Shown: positions 53,966 to 63,911, counted from the stretch's first letter. The stretch is DNA of 64,000 nt from Methylovirgula ligni (GCF_004135935.1 NZ_CP025086.1:2294001-2358000); one strand, 5' to 3'. The notes: generated from the letters alone by a model not told the origin. Numbers and translations: made by a program.

Positions 53966-54812
53966 TTGATGCGGCCTGGCGGGAGGTTTCAGTCAATCTC
54001 TCGGGGTGAGTGAATACTTCAAAGTCCTGCCGCCGGGCGACGGCGATAAGCGTCATCCCCGCTTCGTCGGCGAGGCGGATCGCCGCCGCAGTCGGGGCGG
54101 AGACGGCGACAAGCACGGGCGCGTTGAGCCGCGCGGCCTTCTGGATCAGTTCGATGGAAACGCGGCTGGTCATGAGCACGAGGCCGTCCGCGGCGGTGCG
54201 GCCGGCGCGAACGAGGGCGCCGACAAGCTTGTCGAGCGCATTGTGGCGCCCGACGTCCTCGCGCAGGGCGATAAGGCCCTCGCGTTCGGTCCAGAAGCCG
54301 GCACCGTGGACCGCGTGCGTTTCCGCGTTCAGCACCTGCGCAGGGTCGAGGGAGGCCATCGCCGCGATGATCGCCTGCGACGAGAATTTCGTCGCCGCCG
54401 TCACCTGCGGCAGCGGCCGCATGGCCGCCTCCAGGCTTTCAATGCCGCAGAGGCCGCAGCCGGTCGGCCCCGCCATGCTGCGCCGGCGCTTGGCATAGGT
54501 CTCGGCGCGGTCGCCCTTCAGCCAGACACGCAGTTCGATGCCCAGCGGCGTCGGGACGATCTCAAGATTTTCGATCTCGCTGCGGTCTTCGATCAGTTCT
54601 TCAGTCAGCGCGAAGCCAACCGCGAAATCCTCAAGATCGGCGGGCGTCGCCATCATCACCGCATGGGTCGAGCCATTATAGGTGAAGGCAATCGCCTGCT
54701 CATCCGGGACGATGCGGGCCGTCGCGAAGGAGACGCCGCCGCGCTGCGCGAGGCAGGGAACACTGACCGCCGGGGCGGGCAGGGGTTCCGGGGCGTCCGT
54801 CTCGTCGCTCAT
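53955..54812 (-). CDS. fdhD: FdhD/FdsC, formate dehydrogenase sulfurtransferase-chaperone
   Basis: A 285-residue protein that sulfurates or hands over the molybdenum cofactor (bis-MGD) to formate dehydrogenase. Its redox-active cysteine pair is in GPTGCGLCGIESLE. IALREDVGRHNALDKLVGAL and LVLMTSRVSIELIQKAARLN are family blocks. The start ATG 54812 overlaps the fdsA stop by four bases. In the Fds operon this gene is called fdsC. Confidence 0.92.
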   Translation of the reverse strand: MSDETDAPEPLPAPAVSVPCLAQRGGVSFATARIVPDEQAIAFTYNGSTHAVMMATPADLEDFAVGFALTEELIEDRSEIENLEIVPTPLGIELRVWLKGDRAETYAKRRRSMAGPTGCGLCGIESLEAAMRPLPQVTAATKFSSQAIIAAMASLDPAQVLNAETHAVHGAGFWTEREGLIALREDVGRHNALDKLVGALVRAGRTAADGLVLMTSRVSIELIQKAARLNAPVLVAVSAPTAAAIRLADEAGMTLIAVARRQDFEVFTHPERLTETSRQAASNVA

Positions 54813-57655
54813 TCCGCCGCATCGAGCGGATGCGCGATCCGCGAATTCTGCTCGGACATTTCCTGATATTCTTCCTGCCACTCGCTCGGCCCGTTGGAGG
54901 TCGCGACCTGAACGGCGGTGACCTTGTACTCGGGGCAATTCGTCGCCCAGTCCGAGAAATCGGTGGTGACGACATTGGCCTGGGTGAGCGGGTGGTGGAA
55001 GGTCGTGTAGACGACGCCGGGCGCTACGCGCTCGCTGATTTTCGCATGCAAGGTGGTCTCGCCGGCGCGGCTCTTCACCCTCACCCAGTCGCCGTCGCGG
55101 ATGCCGCGATCCTCGGCGTCGTGCGGATGGATTTCGAGCACATCCTCGGGATGCCAGGACGAATTGGCGGTGCGCCGGGTCTGCGCGCCAACATTGTATT
55201 GCGACAGGATGCGGCCGGTCGTCAGCAGCAGCGGGAAGCGCGGGCCGATCTTTTCGTCCGTGGGAATATATTCGGTCAGCAGGAACTGGCCTTTGCCGCG
55301 CACGAAATGATCGATGTGCATGGTCGGCGTGCCGAGCGGCGCATCGCCATTGCACGGCCATTGCACCGAGCCGACTTCGTCGAGCAGTTTGTAGGAGACA
55401 TTGGCGAAGGTCGGCGTCACCTTGGCGATCTCGTCCATGATATGGCCGGGATCCTTGTAGCGCATCTCGTAGCCAAGCGCCTTGGCGAGCATCATGGTGA
55501 TCTGCCAATCCTCGTAGCCATTGCGCGGCGCCATCACCCGGCGCACACGCTGGATGCGGCGCTCGGCATTGGTGAAGGTGCCGTCCTTTTCGAGGAAGGT
55601 CGAGCCGGGCAAGAAGACATGCGCGTAATTCGCCGTCTCGTTGAGGAAGAGATCCTGAACAATGACGCATTCCATCGCGCCGAGACCGGCCGACATGTGA
55701 TGCGTGTCGGGGTCGGATTGCAGAATGTCCTCGCCCTGGACGTACAGCGCCTTGAACGTGCCGTCGATCGCCGCGTCCATCATGTTCGGAATGCGCAGGC
55801 CGGGGTCGTTGTCCAGCTTCACGCCCCAGATCGACTCGAAGAGCTCGCGCACCGCGTCGTTGGAGACGTGCCGGTAGCCCGGAAATTCATGCGGGAAGGA
55901 GCCCATGTCGCAGGAGCCCTGGACATTGTTCTGCCCGCGCAGCGGGTTCACGCCGACGCCCTCGCGGCCGATATTGCCGGTCGCCATGGCGATGTTGGCG
56001 ATGGCCATGACGGTGGTCGAGCCCTGGCTGTGCTCGGTGACGCCGAGGCCGTAATAGATCGCGGCATTGCCTCCCGTCGCATAGAGCCGGGCCGCGGCGC
56101 GGATCGTCTCGGCCGGCACGCCGGTGATCTTCGCGACGACCTCGGGGCTGTTGCGCTCCTCGGAGACGAATTTCGCCCAGGTAGAGAATTCGGCCGGGTC
56201 GCAACGTTCCTGCACGAAGGCTTCGTTGACGAGGCCCTCCGTCACGATGACATGCGCGAGGGCGTCGAGCATCGCGACATTAGTGCCGGGCCGCAGCGGC
56301 AGATGATAATCTGCCTTGATATGCGGCGACTTCACCAGATCGATTTGGCGCGGATCGATGACGATGAGCTTGGCGCCGGCACGCAGGCGCTTCTTCATAT
56401 GCGAGCCGAAGACGGGATGCGCATCGGTCGGGTTGGCGCCGATCACCAGAACGACATCGGTATATTCGATGGAGTCGAATTCCTGCGTGCCTGCCGACGT
56501 GCCAAAGGCCTGACCGAGGCCGTAGCCGGTCGGTGAGTGGCAGACGCGCGCGCAAGTGTCGACATTGTTGTTGCCGAAGCCGGCGCGGACCAGCTCCTGC
56601 ACGAGATAGGTTTCCTCGTTGGTGCAACGCGAGGAGGTGATGCCGCCGACGGAGGCGCGGCCGTATTTCGCCTGGATACGCTTGATCTCAGAGGCCGCAT
56701 AATTGATCGCCTCGTCCCAGGAGACTTCACGCCAGGGATCGGAAATCTTTTCGCGGATCATCGGCTTGAGGACGCGATCCTTGTGGGTCGCATAACCCCA
56801 GGCGAAACGGCCCTTGACGCAGGAATGGCCGTGGTTGGCCTTGCCGTCCTTATAGGGGACCATGCGAACCAGTTCGTCGCCGCGCATCTCCGCCTTAAAG
56901 GTGCAGCCGACGCCGCAGTATGCACAGGTCGTGACGACCGAATGTTCCGGCTGGCCGATATCGTAGAGCGATTTCTCGGACAGCGTCGCGGTCGGGCAGG
57001 CCTGCACGCAGGCGCCGCAGGAAACGCATTCGGAATCGAAGAAATTCTCCATCTGGCCGGGCGAGATGCGGCTCTCGAAGCCGCGGCCGTCGACCGTCAG
57101 GGCGAACGTGCCTTGTGTTTCCTCGCAAGCGCGGACGCAGCGGTTGCAGACGATGCACTTCGACGCGTCGTAGGTGAAGTAAGGATTGGAAGTGTCTTTC
57201 TGGCTCTTGAGGTGATTCTCACCTTCGTAGCCGTAGCGGACTTCGCGCAGGCCGACGACGCCGGCCTGTGTCTGCAATTCGCAATTGCCGTTAGCGGCGC
57301 AGGTGAGGCAATCGAGCGGGTGGTCGGAGATATAAAGCTCCATCACGCCGTTGCGTAGATTCTTCAGTCGTGGCGTCTGCGTGTGGACGACCATGCCCGG
57401 CCCCACGGGCGTGGTGCAGGAGGCCGGCGTTCCGTTGCGGCCTTCGATCTCGACGAGACAGAGACGGCAGGAGCCGAAGGCATTGATGCTGTCGGTGGCG
57501 CAGAGCTTGGGGATCTGGTTGCCGATCTCCATCGCCGCGCGCATGATCGAGGTTCCGGCCGGCACCGTCACTTTCGCGCCGTCGATCGTCAGCTCGACGG
57601 TCTCGGCCGATTTCGAGGCGGGCGTGCCGTAATCGATCTCATGGATGAGAGACAT
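54809..57655 (-). CDS. fdsA: NAD-dependent formate dehydrogenase alpha (catalytic) subunit
   Basis: A 948-residue molybdo-enzyme oxidising formate to CO2. N-terminal 2Fe-2S domain (residues ~15-100), a His-ligated cluster (LDCLTCAANGNCELQ), two 4Fe-4S motifs (CIVCNRCVRACEE; CVSCGACVQACP), then the catalytic part with CAYCGVGCTFK and the bis-MGD region. The Mo-ligating residue is Cys in CARVCHSPTGYG (not selenocysteine). Length fits the Rhodobacter/Cupriavidus Fds enzyme. Start at ATG 57655. Confidence 0.95.
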   Translation of the reverse strand: MSLIHEIDYGTPASKSAETVELTIDGAKVTVPAGTSIMRAAMEIGNQIPKLCATDSINAFGSCRLCLVEIEGRNGTPASCTTPVGPGMVVHTQTPRLKNLRNGVMELYISDHPLDCLTCAANGNCELQTQAGVVGLREVRYGYEGENHLKSQKDTSNPYFTYDASKCIVCNRCVRACEETQGTFALTVDGRGFESRISPGQMENFFDSECVSCGACVQACPTATLSEKSLYDIGQPEHSVVTTCAYCGVGCTFKAEMRGDELVRMVPYKDGKANHGHSCVKGRFAWGYATHKDRVLKPMIREKISDPWREVSWDEAINYAASEIKRIQAKYGRASVGGITSSRCTNEETYLVQELVRAGFGNNNVDTCARVCHSPTGYGLGQAFGTSAGTQEFDSIEYTDVVLVIGANPTDAHPVFGSHMKKRLRAGAKLIVIDPRQIDLVKSPHIKADYHLPLRPGTNVAMLDALAHVIVTEGLVNEAFVQERCDPAEFSTWAKFVSEERNSPEVVAKITGVPAETIRAAARLYATGGNAAIYYGLGVTEHSQGSTTVMAIANIAMATGNIGREGVGVNPLRGQNNVQGSCDMGSFPHEFPGYRHVSNDAVRELFESIWGVKLDNDPGLRIPNMMDAAIDGTFKALYVQGEDILQSDPDTHHMSAGLGAMECVIVQDLFLNETANYAHVFLPGSTFLEKDGTFTNAERRIQRVRRVMAPRNGYEDWQITMMLAKALGYEMRYKDPGHIMDEIAKVTPTFANVSYKLLDEVGSVQWPCNGDAPLGTPTMHIDHFVRGKGQFLLTEYIPTDEKIGPRFPLLLTTGRILSQYNVGAQTRRTANSSWHPEDVLEIHPHDAEDRGIRDGDWVRVKSRAGETTLHAKISERVAPGVVYTTFHHPLTQANVVTTDFSDWATNCPEYKVTAVQVATSNGPSEWQEEYQEMSEQNSRIAHPLDAAE

Positions 57656-57665
57656 TATGTTCTCC

Positions 57666-59216
57666 TCATTCCGCCGCGATCGCCGCGTGGGGTTTGAAAT
57701 CCTCAGGGTAGTGACGCATTGCACTCAGGACGGGATAGGGGGCAAAGCCTCCCAGCGCGCAAAGCGATCCGAACTTCATCGTCTGACAAAGATCTTCCAA
57801 AAGCCTTAGATTGGCTTCGACATGGATACCTGCCAGGATCTTGTCGATCACTTCCTGGCCGCGCGTCGAGCCTATCCGGCAGGGCGTGCACTTGCCGCAG
57901 CTCTCGATCGCGCAGAATTCCATCGCGAACCGCGCCATCGTGAGCATGTCGACCGTATCATCGAAAACGACGATGCCGCCGTGGCCGATCAGGCCGTCCT
58001 TGGCCGCGAAGGCCTCATAATCGAAGGGCGTGTCAAAGAGGGCGGGCGGGAAATAGGCGCCGAGCGGGCCGCCGCATTGCACGGCGCGGACCGGACGGCC
58101 GGACGCGGTGCCGCCGCCAATGTCCTCGACGATCTCGCCGAGCGTCAGGCCGAAGGCGGTTTCGAACAGGCCGCCGTAGCGGATATTGCCGGCGAGTTGC
58201 AGCGGCATCGTCCCGCGCGAGCGGCCCATGCCGAAGTCGGCATAGGCTTTAGCGCCGTGCGCGAGAATGAAGGGCGCGGTCGCGAGCGAGAGCACGTTGT
58301 TGATGACAGTCGGCTTCTGGAAGAGGCCGTTGATCGCCGGCAGCGGCGGCTTGGCGCGCACCATGCCGCGGCGGCCTTCGAGGCTTTCGAGCAGGGCGGT
58401 TTCCTCGCCGCAAACATAAGCACCGGCGCCGACGCGCAGCTCGATGTCGAAGGCATGGCCGGAGCCGAGCACATCCTTGCCGAGATAACCGGCGGCGCGG
58501 GCGCGCTGGAGCGCCTCGTTAAAAGCCTTGATGCCGTGCGGATATTCGGAACGGCAATAGACGTAGCCCTTGGTCGCACCAACGGCGAGACCGCAGATGG
58601 TCATGCCTTCGATCAGCATGTAGGGATCGTCTTCGAGCACCATACGGTCGGCGAAGGTGCCGCTGTCGCCCTCGTCGCAATTGCAGACGACATATTTGCG
58701 GTCGGCCTTGGTGTCCGCGACCGTCTTCCATTTGACGCCCGTCGGGAAGCCGGCGCCGCCGCGGCCGCGCAGGCCGGATTTGGTGATTTCGTCGACGATG
58801 GCTGCGCTGCCAATCTCGATGGCGCGCTTCAGGCCGAGCCAGCCTTCATGCGCGGCGTAATCCTCCAGCGACACCGGATCGGTGATGCCGCTGCGGGCAA
58901 ACGTCAGGCGCGTCTGGCGCTTGAGAAAGGGGTGATCTTCCGGCTTGCCGATCCGCAGTGCGTGCGTGCCGCCATCAAGGAAGCCGGCGTCGAACAATGC
59001 GGCGACATCCTTGAGTGTGACCGGGCCATAGGCGATGCGCCCCGCGGGCGTTTCGACCTCAATCAGCGGCTCCAGGAAGAACATGCCGCGCGAGCCGTTG
59101 CGGACGATCGATACATCCGCGCCACGGGCCTTGGCGGTCGCGACGATAGCGGCGGCAATCTTGTCGGCGCCGAGCGCCAGGGCAACGACGTCGCGAGGGA
59201 CGAAAACGCGGGTCAT
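57666..59216 (-). CDS. fdsB: NAD-dependent formate dehydrogenase beta subunit
   Basis: A 516-residue NuoF-like protein that passes electrons to NAD+. A thioredoxin-like N-terminal part (~1-110) precedes the FMN/NAD site (SGLRGRGGAGFPTGVKW, VCNCDEGDSGTFADR). A C-terminal 4Fe-4S set follows (ESCGKCTPCRIGS...LCQTMKFGSLCALGG). Coupled to fdsG by a four-base overlap and 10 bases upstream of fdsA. Confidence 0.94.
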   Translation of the reverse strand: MTRVFVPRDVVALALGADKIAAAIVATAKARGADVSIVRNGSRGMFFLEPLIEVETPAGRIAYGPVTLKDVAALFDAGFLDGGTHALRIGKPEDHPFLKRQTRLTFARSGITDPVSLEDYAAHEGWLGLKRAIEIGSAAIVDEITKSGLRGRGGAGFPTGVKWKTVADTKADRKYVVCNCDEGDSGTFADRMVLEDDPYMLIEGMTICGLAVGATKGYVYCRSEYPHGIKAFNEALQRARAAGYLGKDVLGSGHAFDIELRVGAGAYVCGEETALLESLEGRRGMVRAKPPLPAINGLFQKPTVINNVLSLATAPFILAHGAKAYADFGMGRSRGTMPLQLAGNIRYGGLFETAFGLTLGEIVEDIGGGTASGRPVRAVQCGGPLGAYFPPALFDTPFDYEAFAAKDGLIGHGGIVVFDDTVDMLTMARFAMEFCAIESCGKCTPCRIGSTRGQEVIDKILAGIHVEANLRLLEDLCQTMKFGSLCALGGFAPYPVLSAMRHYPEDFKPHAAIAAE

Positions 59217-59683
59217 ACGCTCTCCGCCTCCTCGATCACGCTCACCAGTTTGTCGGCGGTGAGCGCCGCGATCGGCTCGTCATCGAAGAGCGCCGAAGGG
59301 CCGTTGGCGCAGAGGCCGAGACAATAAACCGGCTCGACCGTAATGGCGCCGTCCTGCGTCGTGCCATGCCAATCGACGCCGAGATCGGCGAGGCAATGGC
59401 GGGCGACCGATTCGCTTCCCCGCGCCTGGCACGCCTCGGCGCGGCAAATCTTCAGCACGTGCTTGCCAGCGGGTTCGCGGCGAAAGTCATGATAGAAGGT
59501 GAGGACGCCATGCACTTCGGCGCGCGACAGGTTGAGCGCGTTCGCGATCAGCGGCACGGCAGTATCGTCGACGAAGCCGAATTCCTCAACGAAAGCATGA
59601 AGGATAGGCAGCAGCGGCCCCTCGAGCGCGAGATGCGCGTCGATAATCTCCTGGGCCCGTTGCGCGTCTAGGACGGCTGGCAT
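59213..59683 (-). CDS. fdsG: NAD-dependent formate dehydrogenase gamma subunit
   Basis: A 156-residue NuoE-like protein with a 2Fe-2S cluster held by cysteines in LKICRAEACQARG and VYCLGLCANGPSALF. It starts MPAVLDAQRAQEIIDAHLAL. First gene of the fdsGBA-fdhD-fdsD operon; the 5' region (59684-59854) holds two short dyads and probably the promoter. Confidence 0.93.
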   Translation of the reverse strand: MPAVLDAQRAQEIIDAHLALEGPLLPILHAFVEEFGFVDDTAVPLIANALNLSRAEVHGVLTFYHDFRREPAGKHVLKICRAEACQARGSESVARHCLADLGVDWHGTTQDGAITVEPVYCLGLCANGPSALFDDEPIAALTADKLVSVIEEAESV

Positions 59684-59772
59684 GTTTCCACCTAAATCTG
59701 CCCGGCGATCCTTCGTGCCGCCGACGCAAGCCGTGTCACGCCATAGCTTGAACTTTGCCTTGGCGCGCCGAC

Positions 59773-59855
59773 CTTAGATTAAGTCAAAAAAAGCATGGTC
59801 CCGCCCAACGCCCCAATCAATAAAGCGTCTCCGTTGGGCTATAGAAGATATCTAT
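59773..59855. promoter_or_regulatory. Dyads between lysR and fdsG, candidate regulator sites
   Basis: CTTA-gat-TAAG (59773-59783) and ATAGA-agata-TCTAT (59841-59855). The second overlaps the lysR stop. LysR-type sites have a T-N11-A dyad and the second fits loosely. Assignment to the neighbouring regulator is inference. Confidence 0.35.
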
Positions 59856-60748
59856 TAAAGTCGCGGTGCGATCAATTTTTTGGCTTCCGCGAACAGGGTC
59901 GCCGTCAGCGGCGTCATGGGTTCGCGCCGTGGCACGACCAAGCCGATCTGGTGGACGGCCTGCGGCTCGATGATGGGGATCGAGCGGATCGGCTCGGCGA
60001 TCGAGAGGGTTTCGACCAGTTTTTCCGCCATGATGCTGGCCCACTGGCCGGTCTTCACATGGGCATAGAGCGCGATGACCGAATTTGATTCCAGCGTCGG
60101 CTCCGGACGCGCGCCGCCGGTACTCGCGAGCAATTGATCGACGATGCGGCGGTTCTGCATGTCGGGCGTGAGCAGACAAAGCGGAATACGCCCGACCTCC
60201 GCCCAGGTGACACTCTTGTTGTCGGCGAAGGGGCTGCCTGCGCTGGTCAGCAGGCGATATTGCTCGATATAGAGCGGCAGGCTGCGCACCGTGCCGAGCG
60301 GCTCGTTGTCGAGATAGGTGATGCCGGCATCGATCTCGAGATTGCTGATGCCTTGCAGGATTTCGTGCGAATTGGCCGAGGTGACGCTGAAGCGCACGCC
60401 CGGATGTTTGGCGCGAAAGGGCGTCGTCAGCGCCGCGACCATGCTGAGGGCTGTGGGAATGACGGCGATGCGCATAAGACCGGTGAGGCCGCTCTTGAGT
60501 GCACGAACCTCCTGACGCATGGCGCGGGAGTCGCCGACGATGCGCTTGGCCCATTCGAGCACCCGCTCGCCTTCGGAGGTCAGGCCGTGGAAGCGCGAAC
60601 TGCGATTGACGAGCAGGACGCCGAGCGTCTCTTCGAGTTGTTTGATGCCGGCGGAAAGCGTCGGCTGTGTCACACCGCAGGCTTCGGCCGCACGACTGAA
60701 GCTCTGCTCGCGGGCGACGGCGATGAAAAATTCCAGTTTATCGATCAA
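59855..60748 (-). CDS. LysR-family regulator, probably of formate dehydrogenase
   Basis: A 297-residue protein. The winged helix-turn-helix is EQSFSRAAEACGVTQPTLSA followed by GIKQLEETLGVLLVNRS. The periplasmic-binding-like co-inducer domain covers the rest (RIAVIPTALSMVAALTTPF near residue 92). It lies upstream of fdsG on the same strand. The family includes FdsR, which controls fds operons. Start TTG 60748 (LIDKLEFFIAV); another TTG at 60769 is in frame. Confidence 0.86.
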   Translation of the reverse strand: MIDKLEFFIAVAREQSFSRAAEACGVTQPTLSAGIKQLEETLGVLLVNRSSRFHGLTSEGERVLEWAKRIVGDSRAMRQEVRALKSGLTGLMRIAVIPTALSMVAALTTPFRAKHPGVRFSVTSANSHEILQGISNLEIDAGITYLDNEPLGTVRSLPLYIEQYRLLTSAGSPFADNKSVTWAEVGRIPLCLLTPDMQNRRIVDQLLASTGGARPEPTLESNSVIALYAHVKTGQWASIMAEKLVETLSIAEPIRSIPIIEPQAVHQIGLVVPRREPMTPLTATLFAEAKKLIAPRL

Positions 60749-60838
60749 GGCTCGACTTAACCAAAACAAACCGCGCCTTGGCCGGCGGGCGGTGGCGCCA
60801 AGGCTTGCTCCTTTGCGGGCGCGGGCGCAAGCCGGAAT

Positions 60839-63055
60839 TCAGACCGCGCGAGGTAGAAAGGCCGGGATGTCCAGCCCAAGCCTGGAATAGAAAAGCACGT
60901 AAGCCTCGCCATAGGGATGCTCGCGCGCCGCGCGGATTTTCGCTGCGGCATCCGGCGCGGCCATTGCGGCGGCCGCAAGCGCGGCTTCGTGAAGCTGCAG
61001 GAAGGCGGAAAAGTCCAGGTCTTCGACATCGGCGCGCCCATGCAGGGCATAGATCGGCGTCGGCTGGCTGCGCCCGCGCAGCAGCGTTTCGCCGAGCGGC
61101 ACGAAACGAAAGCCGGGGGCGGCCCGCATGGTCGTTTCCGCGACGACGATCGGAACACCGAGATGCTTGGTCGCTTCTTCGAGACGCGAGGCAACATTCA
61201 CCGTGTCGCCGACGATCGAATAATCGAATCGCATGTCCGAGCCCATATTGCCGACAAAAGCCTCGCCGGTGTTGATGCCGATGCCGAGTTCGATCGGGCG
61301 CGTCTCGATGCCGGTTTGCACAAGATGCGCGTTGAGCGCGGGCAGGGCGGCGCGCATCGCCAGAGCCGCGGCGCAGGCGTGCTCGGCATGGTTCGGCACA
61401 TCGATCGGAGCATTCCAGAAGGCCATCAGGCCGTCGCCGAAATATTTGTCGATGGTGCCGGCTTCAACGAGGACGGATTGCGTCAGCGGCGTCAGGACGC
61501 CGTTCAGGAATTGTACGACCTCGACGGCCGAGAGACCTTCCGAACGGCGGGTGAAGTCGCGCACGTCGGCGAAGAGCACGGAGACATCTCGCGCCTCGCC
61601 GCCGAGTTCGAGCCTGCTCGGGTCTTTGGCGAGCCGCTCGACAAGCGCCGGGGCGAGATAGCGCGAGAAGGCTTTGCGGACGAATTCACGCTGGCGCTCG
61701 CTGCGGCGATAAACGGCAATCGTCATCGCCGCATAGGCAAGGACCCAGGTCGCGCCGGGCATCAGCGCATCGAAGAGAAGGCCGGTGCGCGAGAAGGCAT
61801 AGAAGCTCGCGAACGCGAGCCCCTCAAGCGAGAGCAGCAGCACGGTGACGGCGGCGACCGGCTTGGTGAAACGCGCCAGCAGCGACATGATGGCGCCGCC
61901 CAGCACAACCAGCAGCGCTTCAAGGCCGGGCGCATAATCAGGCCGCGCCAGGCGCGTGCCTGAAAGAACATGCTCCAGCAGTTCGGCATGGATGTCGACG
62001 CCCGGCACCGCGGCTTCGAGCGGCGTCGAGCGAATATCGGCGAGCGCACTGGCGCTGGACCCGATCAGGACAATGCGTCCGGCGATATCGTCGTTGGCGA
62101 CCTTGCCGGCGAGGACGCGCCAGGCGGAGATGTGCCGTGCGGCCTTGGTGCCGGCGTAATGCACGCGCACGGCCCCGTCGGATTCGGTGGCGATCTCAAG
62201 CGCGCCAATCTTGACGCTAACGACGCCAGTTCGCGCGCCAAAGCCGCCTGTGTCCGAGGCGTTCGAGGATTTGATCAGGATCGTCGAGGCATGCTGGGCG
62301 ACGCGGAGAATTTCCGCATCGAGCGAGGGCACCAGCGCGGCATTGGCGCCCTGGGTGAAGACCAGCGGCACTTTGCGGACGATGAGATCGCGATCCGGCG
62401 CCCAGTTGATGCTGCCGAGCCCGGCGGCCGCGTTTTGCAAATCCGGCAGGGGCAGAATGGCGCCGCGGAAGTTGAGCAGGAACGGCCGCGGATCATCGCC
62501 CAAGGTGGCGAAGCCGGATTTTACCGAAACTTCGTCGCTGTTGCCGTTGGTCAGGACGAGCGTGAGGACGCTGGGGCCGCTGGCAAGGACCTGCGTCAGG
62601 CTGTTGTCCTGCATCAGGCCGCGCGCCGCAAGCGCATCGCCGAGCGCCTTGCGCTCGGGGACGTCCGGCAATTGCGCGATGAGATTTTGCGGCGCCGCGC
62701 GATCCTGCTCGGAAAAAAGGATGTCGAAAGCGACGACTGCCGCGCCTTGCGCAAAAAGATGGCGGGCAAGATCGGCGAGGCGGTGGCGCGGCCAGGGCCA
62801 TTGGCCGAGCCGCGCCAGAGAGGAATCATCGATATCGACCACGCGGACCGGAAGATCCGGCAGATAGCGGCGCGGCTCGACCTGCTGGTCATAATCGAAG
62901 ACGAGATTGCGCAGACGCTCGACGAGCGGCGGACTCTCGAGGCAGAGCAGCAGGCCCAGGCCGATCGGCAAAGCCCAGACCAGTGCGCCCGGCAGAGACC
63001 GGACAAGCGGGGAAATCCACGCCGCGATCGTTTTGCCCGGCGAGGCCGCTAGCAA
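60839..63055 (-). CDS. CHASE2-domain adenylate/guanylate cyclase
   Basis: A 738-residue membrane enzyme. An N-terminal helix, an extracytoplasmic CHASE2 sensor (about 45-330, with VRVVDIDDSSLARLGQWPWP and IVLIGSSASALADIRSTPL), three C-terminal helices (~350-440) and a class III cyclase domain. Metal ligands are in VLFADVRDFTRR and KYFGDGLMAFWN. FDYSIVGDTVNVASRLEEA supplies the purine and transition-state residues (Asp, Asn, Arg). Product cAMP is likely but not proven. TTG start inside the xth stop region. Confidence 0.9.
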   Translation of the reverse strand: MLAASPGKTIAAWISPLVRSLPGALVWALPIGLGLLLCLESPPLVERLRNLVFDYDQQVEPRRYLPDLPVRVVDIDDSSLARLGQWPWPRHRLADLARHLFAQGAAVVAFDILFSEQDRAAPQNLIAQLPDVPERKALGDALAARGLMQDNSLTQVLASGPSVLTLVLTNGNSDEVSVKSGFATLGDDPRPFLLNFRGAILPLPDLQNAAAGLGSINWAPDRDLIVRKVPLVFTQGANAALVPSLDAEILRVAQHASTILIKSSNASDTGGFGARTGVVSVKIGALEIATESDGAVRVHYAGTKAARHISAWRVLAGKVANDDIAGRIVLIGSSASALADIRSTPLEAAVPGVDIHAELLEHVLSGTRLARPDYAPGLEALLVVLGGAIMSLLARFTKPVAAVTVLLLSLEGLAFASFYAFSRTGLLFDALMPGATWVLAYAAMTIAVYRRSERQREFVRKAFSRYLAPALVERLAKDPSRLELGGEARDVSVLFADVRDFTRRSEGLSAVEVVQFLNGVLTPLTQSVLVEAGTIDKYFGDGLMAFWNAPIDVPNHAEHACAAALAMRAALPALNAHLVQTGIETRPIELGIGINTGEAFVGNMGSDMRFDYSIVGDTVNVASRLEEATKHLGVPIVVAETTMRAAPGFRFVPLGETLLRGRSQPTPIYALHGRADVEDLDFSAFLQLHEAALAAAAMAAPDAAAKIRAAREHPYGEAYVLFYSRLGLDIPAFLPRAV

Positions 63056-63825
63056 AGCGTCACCCTGATCGGGACATGATCGGACGGCTTGTCCTTACCA
63101 CGCCGCTCCTTGTCGATGACGACTTCGGTCAGCCGGTCGGCGGCGCGTGGCGAGAGCAGGACGTGATCGATACGGATGCCGCGATCGCGCTGCCAGGCGC
63201 CGGCTTGATAATCCCAGAATGTATAAAGGCCGCCGGCATCGGTCGTCGCCCGCAAGGCATCGGTGAAGCCGAGATTGAGCAGCGTATGAAAGCGCGCGCG
63301 CGTCTGCGGCAGATAGAGCGCATCGCCCGCCCAGGCGGCGGGATCGAAGCAATCGCGCGCGGCGGGTATGACATTGAAATCGCCGGCGAGCACGAGAGGT
63401 TCTTCGAGCGCGAGCAGATTGCGCGCATGTGCGGCAAGCCGGTCCATCCAGGCAAGCTTGTAGGTATATTTGTCCGTCTCCGGCGGATTGCCGTTCGGCA
63501 GATAAAGCGAGGCGATGCGGACAATACTGTCGCCGTCGATAACCTCCGCCTCGATATAGCGGGCGTGTTCATCGCTCTCGTCGCCGGGCAGGCCGCGGGT
63601 GACTTCAAGCGGCTGCTTCGAGAGGATCGCGACGCCGTTGAAGCCCTTCTGTCCATGCACGGCGATATTGTAGCCGCAGGATTCGACCTCGGCATAAGGA
63701 AAAGCCGCGTCGACACATTTCAATTCCTGCAGGCAAATCACATCCGGCCCGATCTCGCGCAGATAGCGCAGCAGGTGCTCGGTCCTCTGGCGGATCGAAT
63801 TGACGTTCCAGGTGGCGATTTGCAT
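63049..63825 (-). CDS. xth: Exodeoxyribonuclease III / AP endonuclease
   Basis: A 258-residue EEP-fold nuclease repairing abasic sites. Motifs: TWNVNSIRQRTEHLLRYL, ICLQELKCVDAAFP (catalytic Glu), LVLAGDFNVIPAARD, and the C-terminal RIDHVLLSPRAADR / SDHVPIRVTL with the catalytic Asp-His. Length is normal. The stop overlaps the cyclase start by seven bases, so the two are co-transcribed. Confidence 0.94.
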   Translation of the reverse strand: MQIATWNVNSIRQRTEHLLRYLREIGPDVICLQELKCVDAAFPYAEVESCGYNIAVHGQKGFNGVAILSKQPLEVTRGLPGDESDEHARYIEAEVIDGDSIVRIASLYLPNGNPPETDKYTYKLAWMDRLAAHARNLLALEEPLVLAGDFNVIPAARDCFDPAAWAGDALYLPQTRARFHTLLNLGFTDALRATTDAGGLYTFWDYQAGAWQRDRGIRIDHVLLSPRAADRLTEVVIDKERRGKDKPSDHVPIRVTLC

Positions 63826-63911
63826 GGCGATGGGGCTGGTATCCAGGCTGCGGGTTGTCTCGGCCGCAGTCTAGCACGCCGGAGCCTGGCGCAAACCGTT
63901 GCGCCTCAGGC

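Noticed and set aside
54830-56536. Open frame of 568 codons on the plus strand
   Set aside because: Antisense to fdsA; composition typical of a mirror frame.
57822-59327. Open frame of 501 codons on the plus strand
   Set aside because: Antisense to fdsB and fdsG; no domain.
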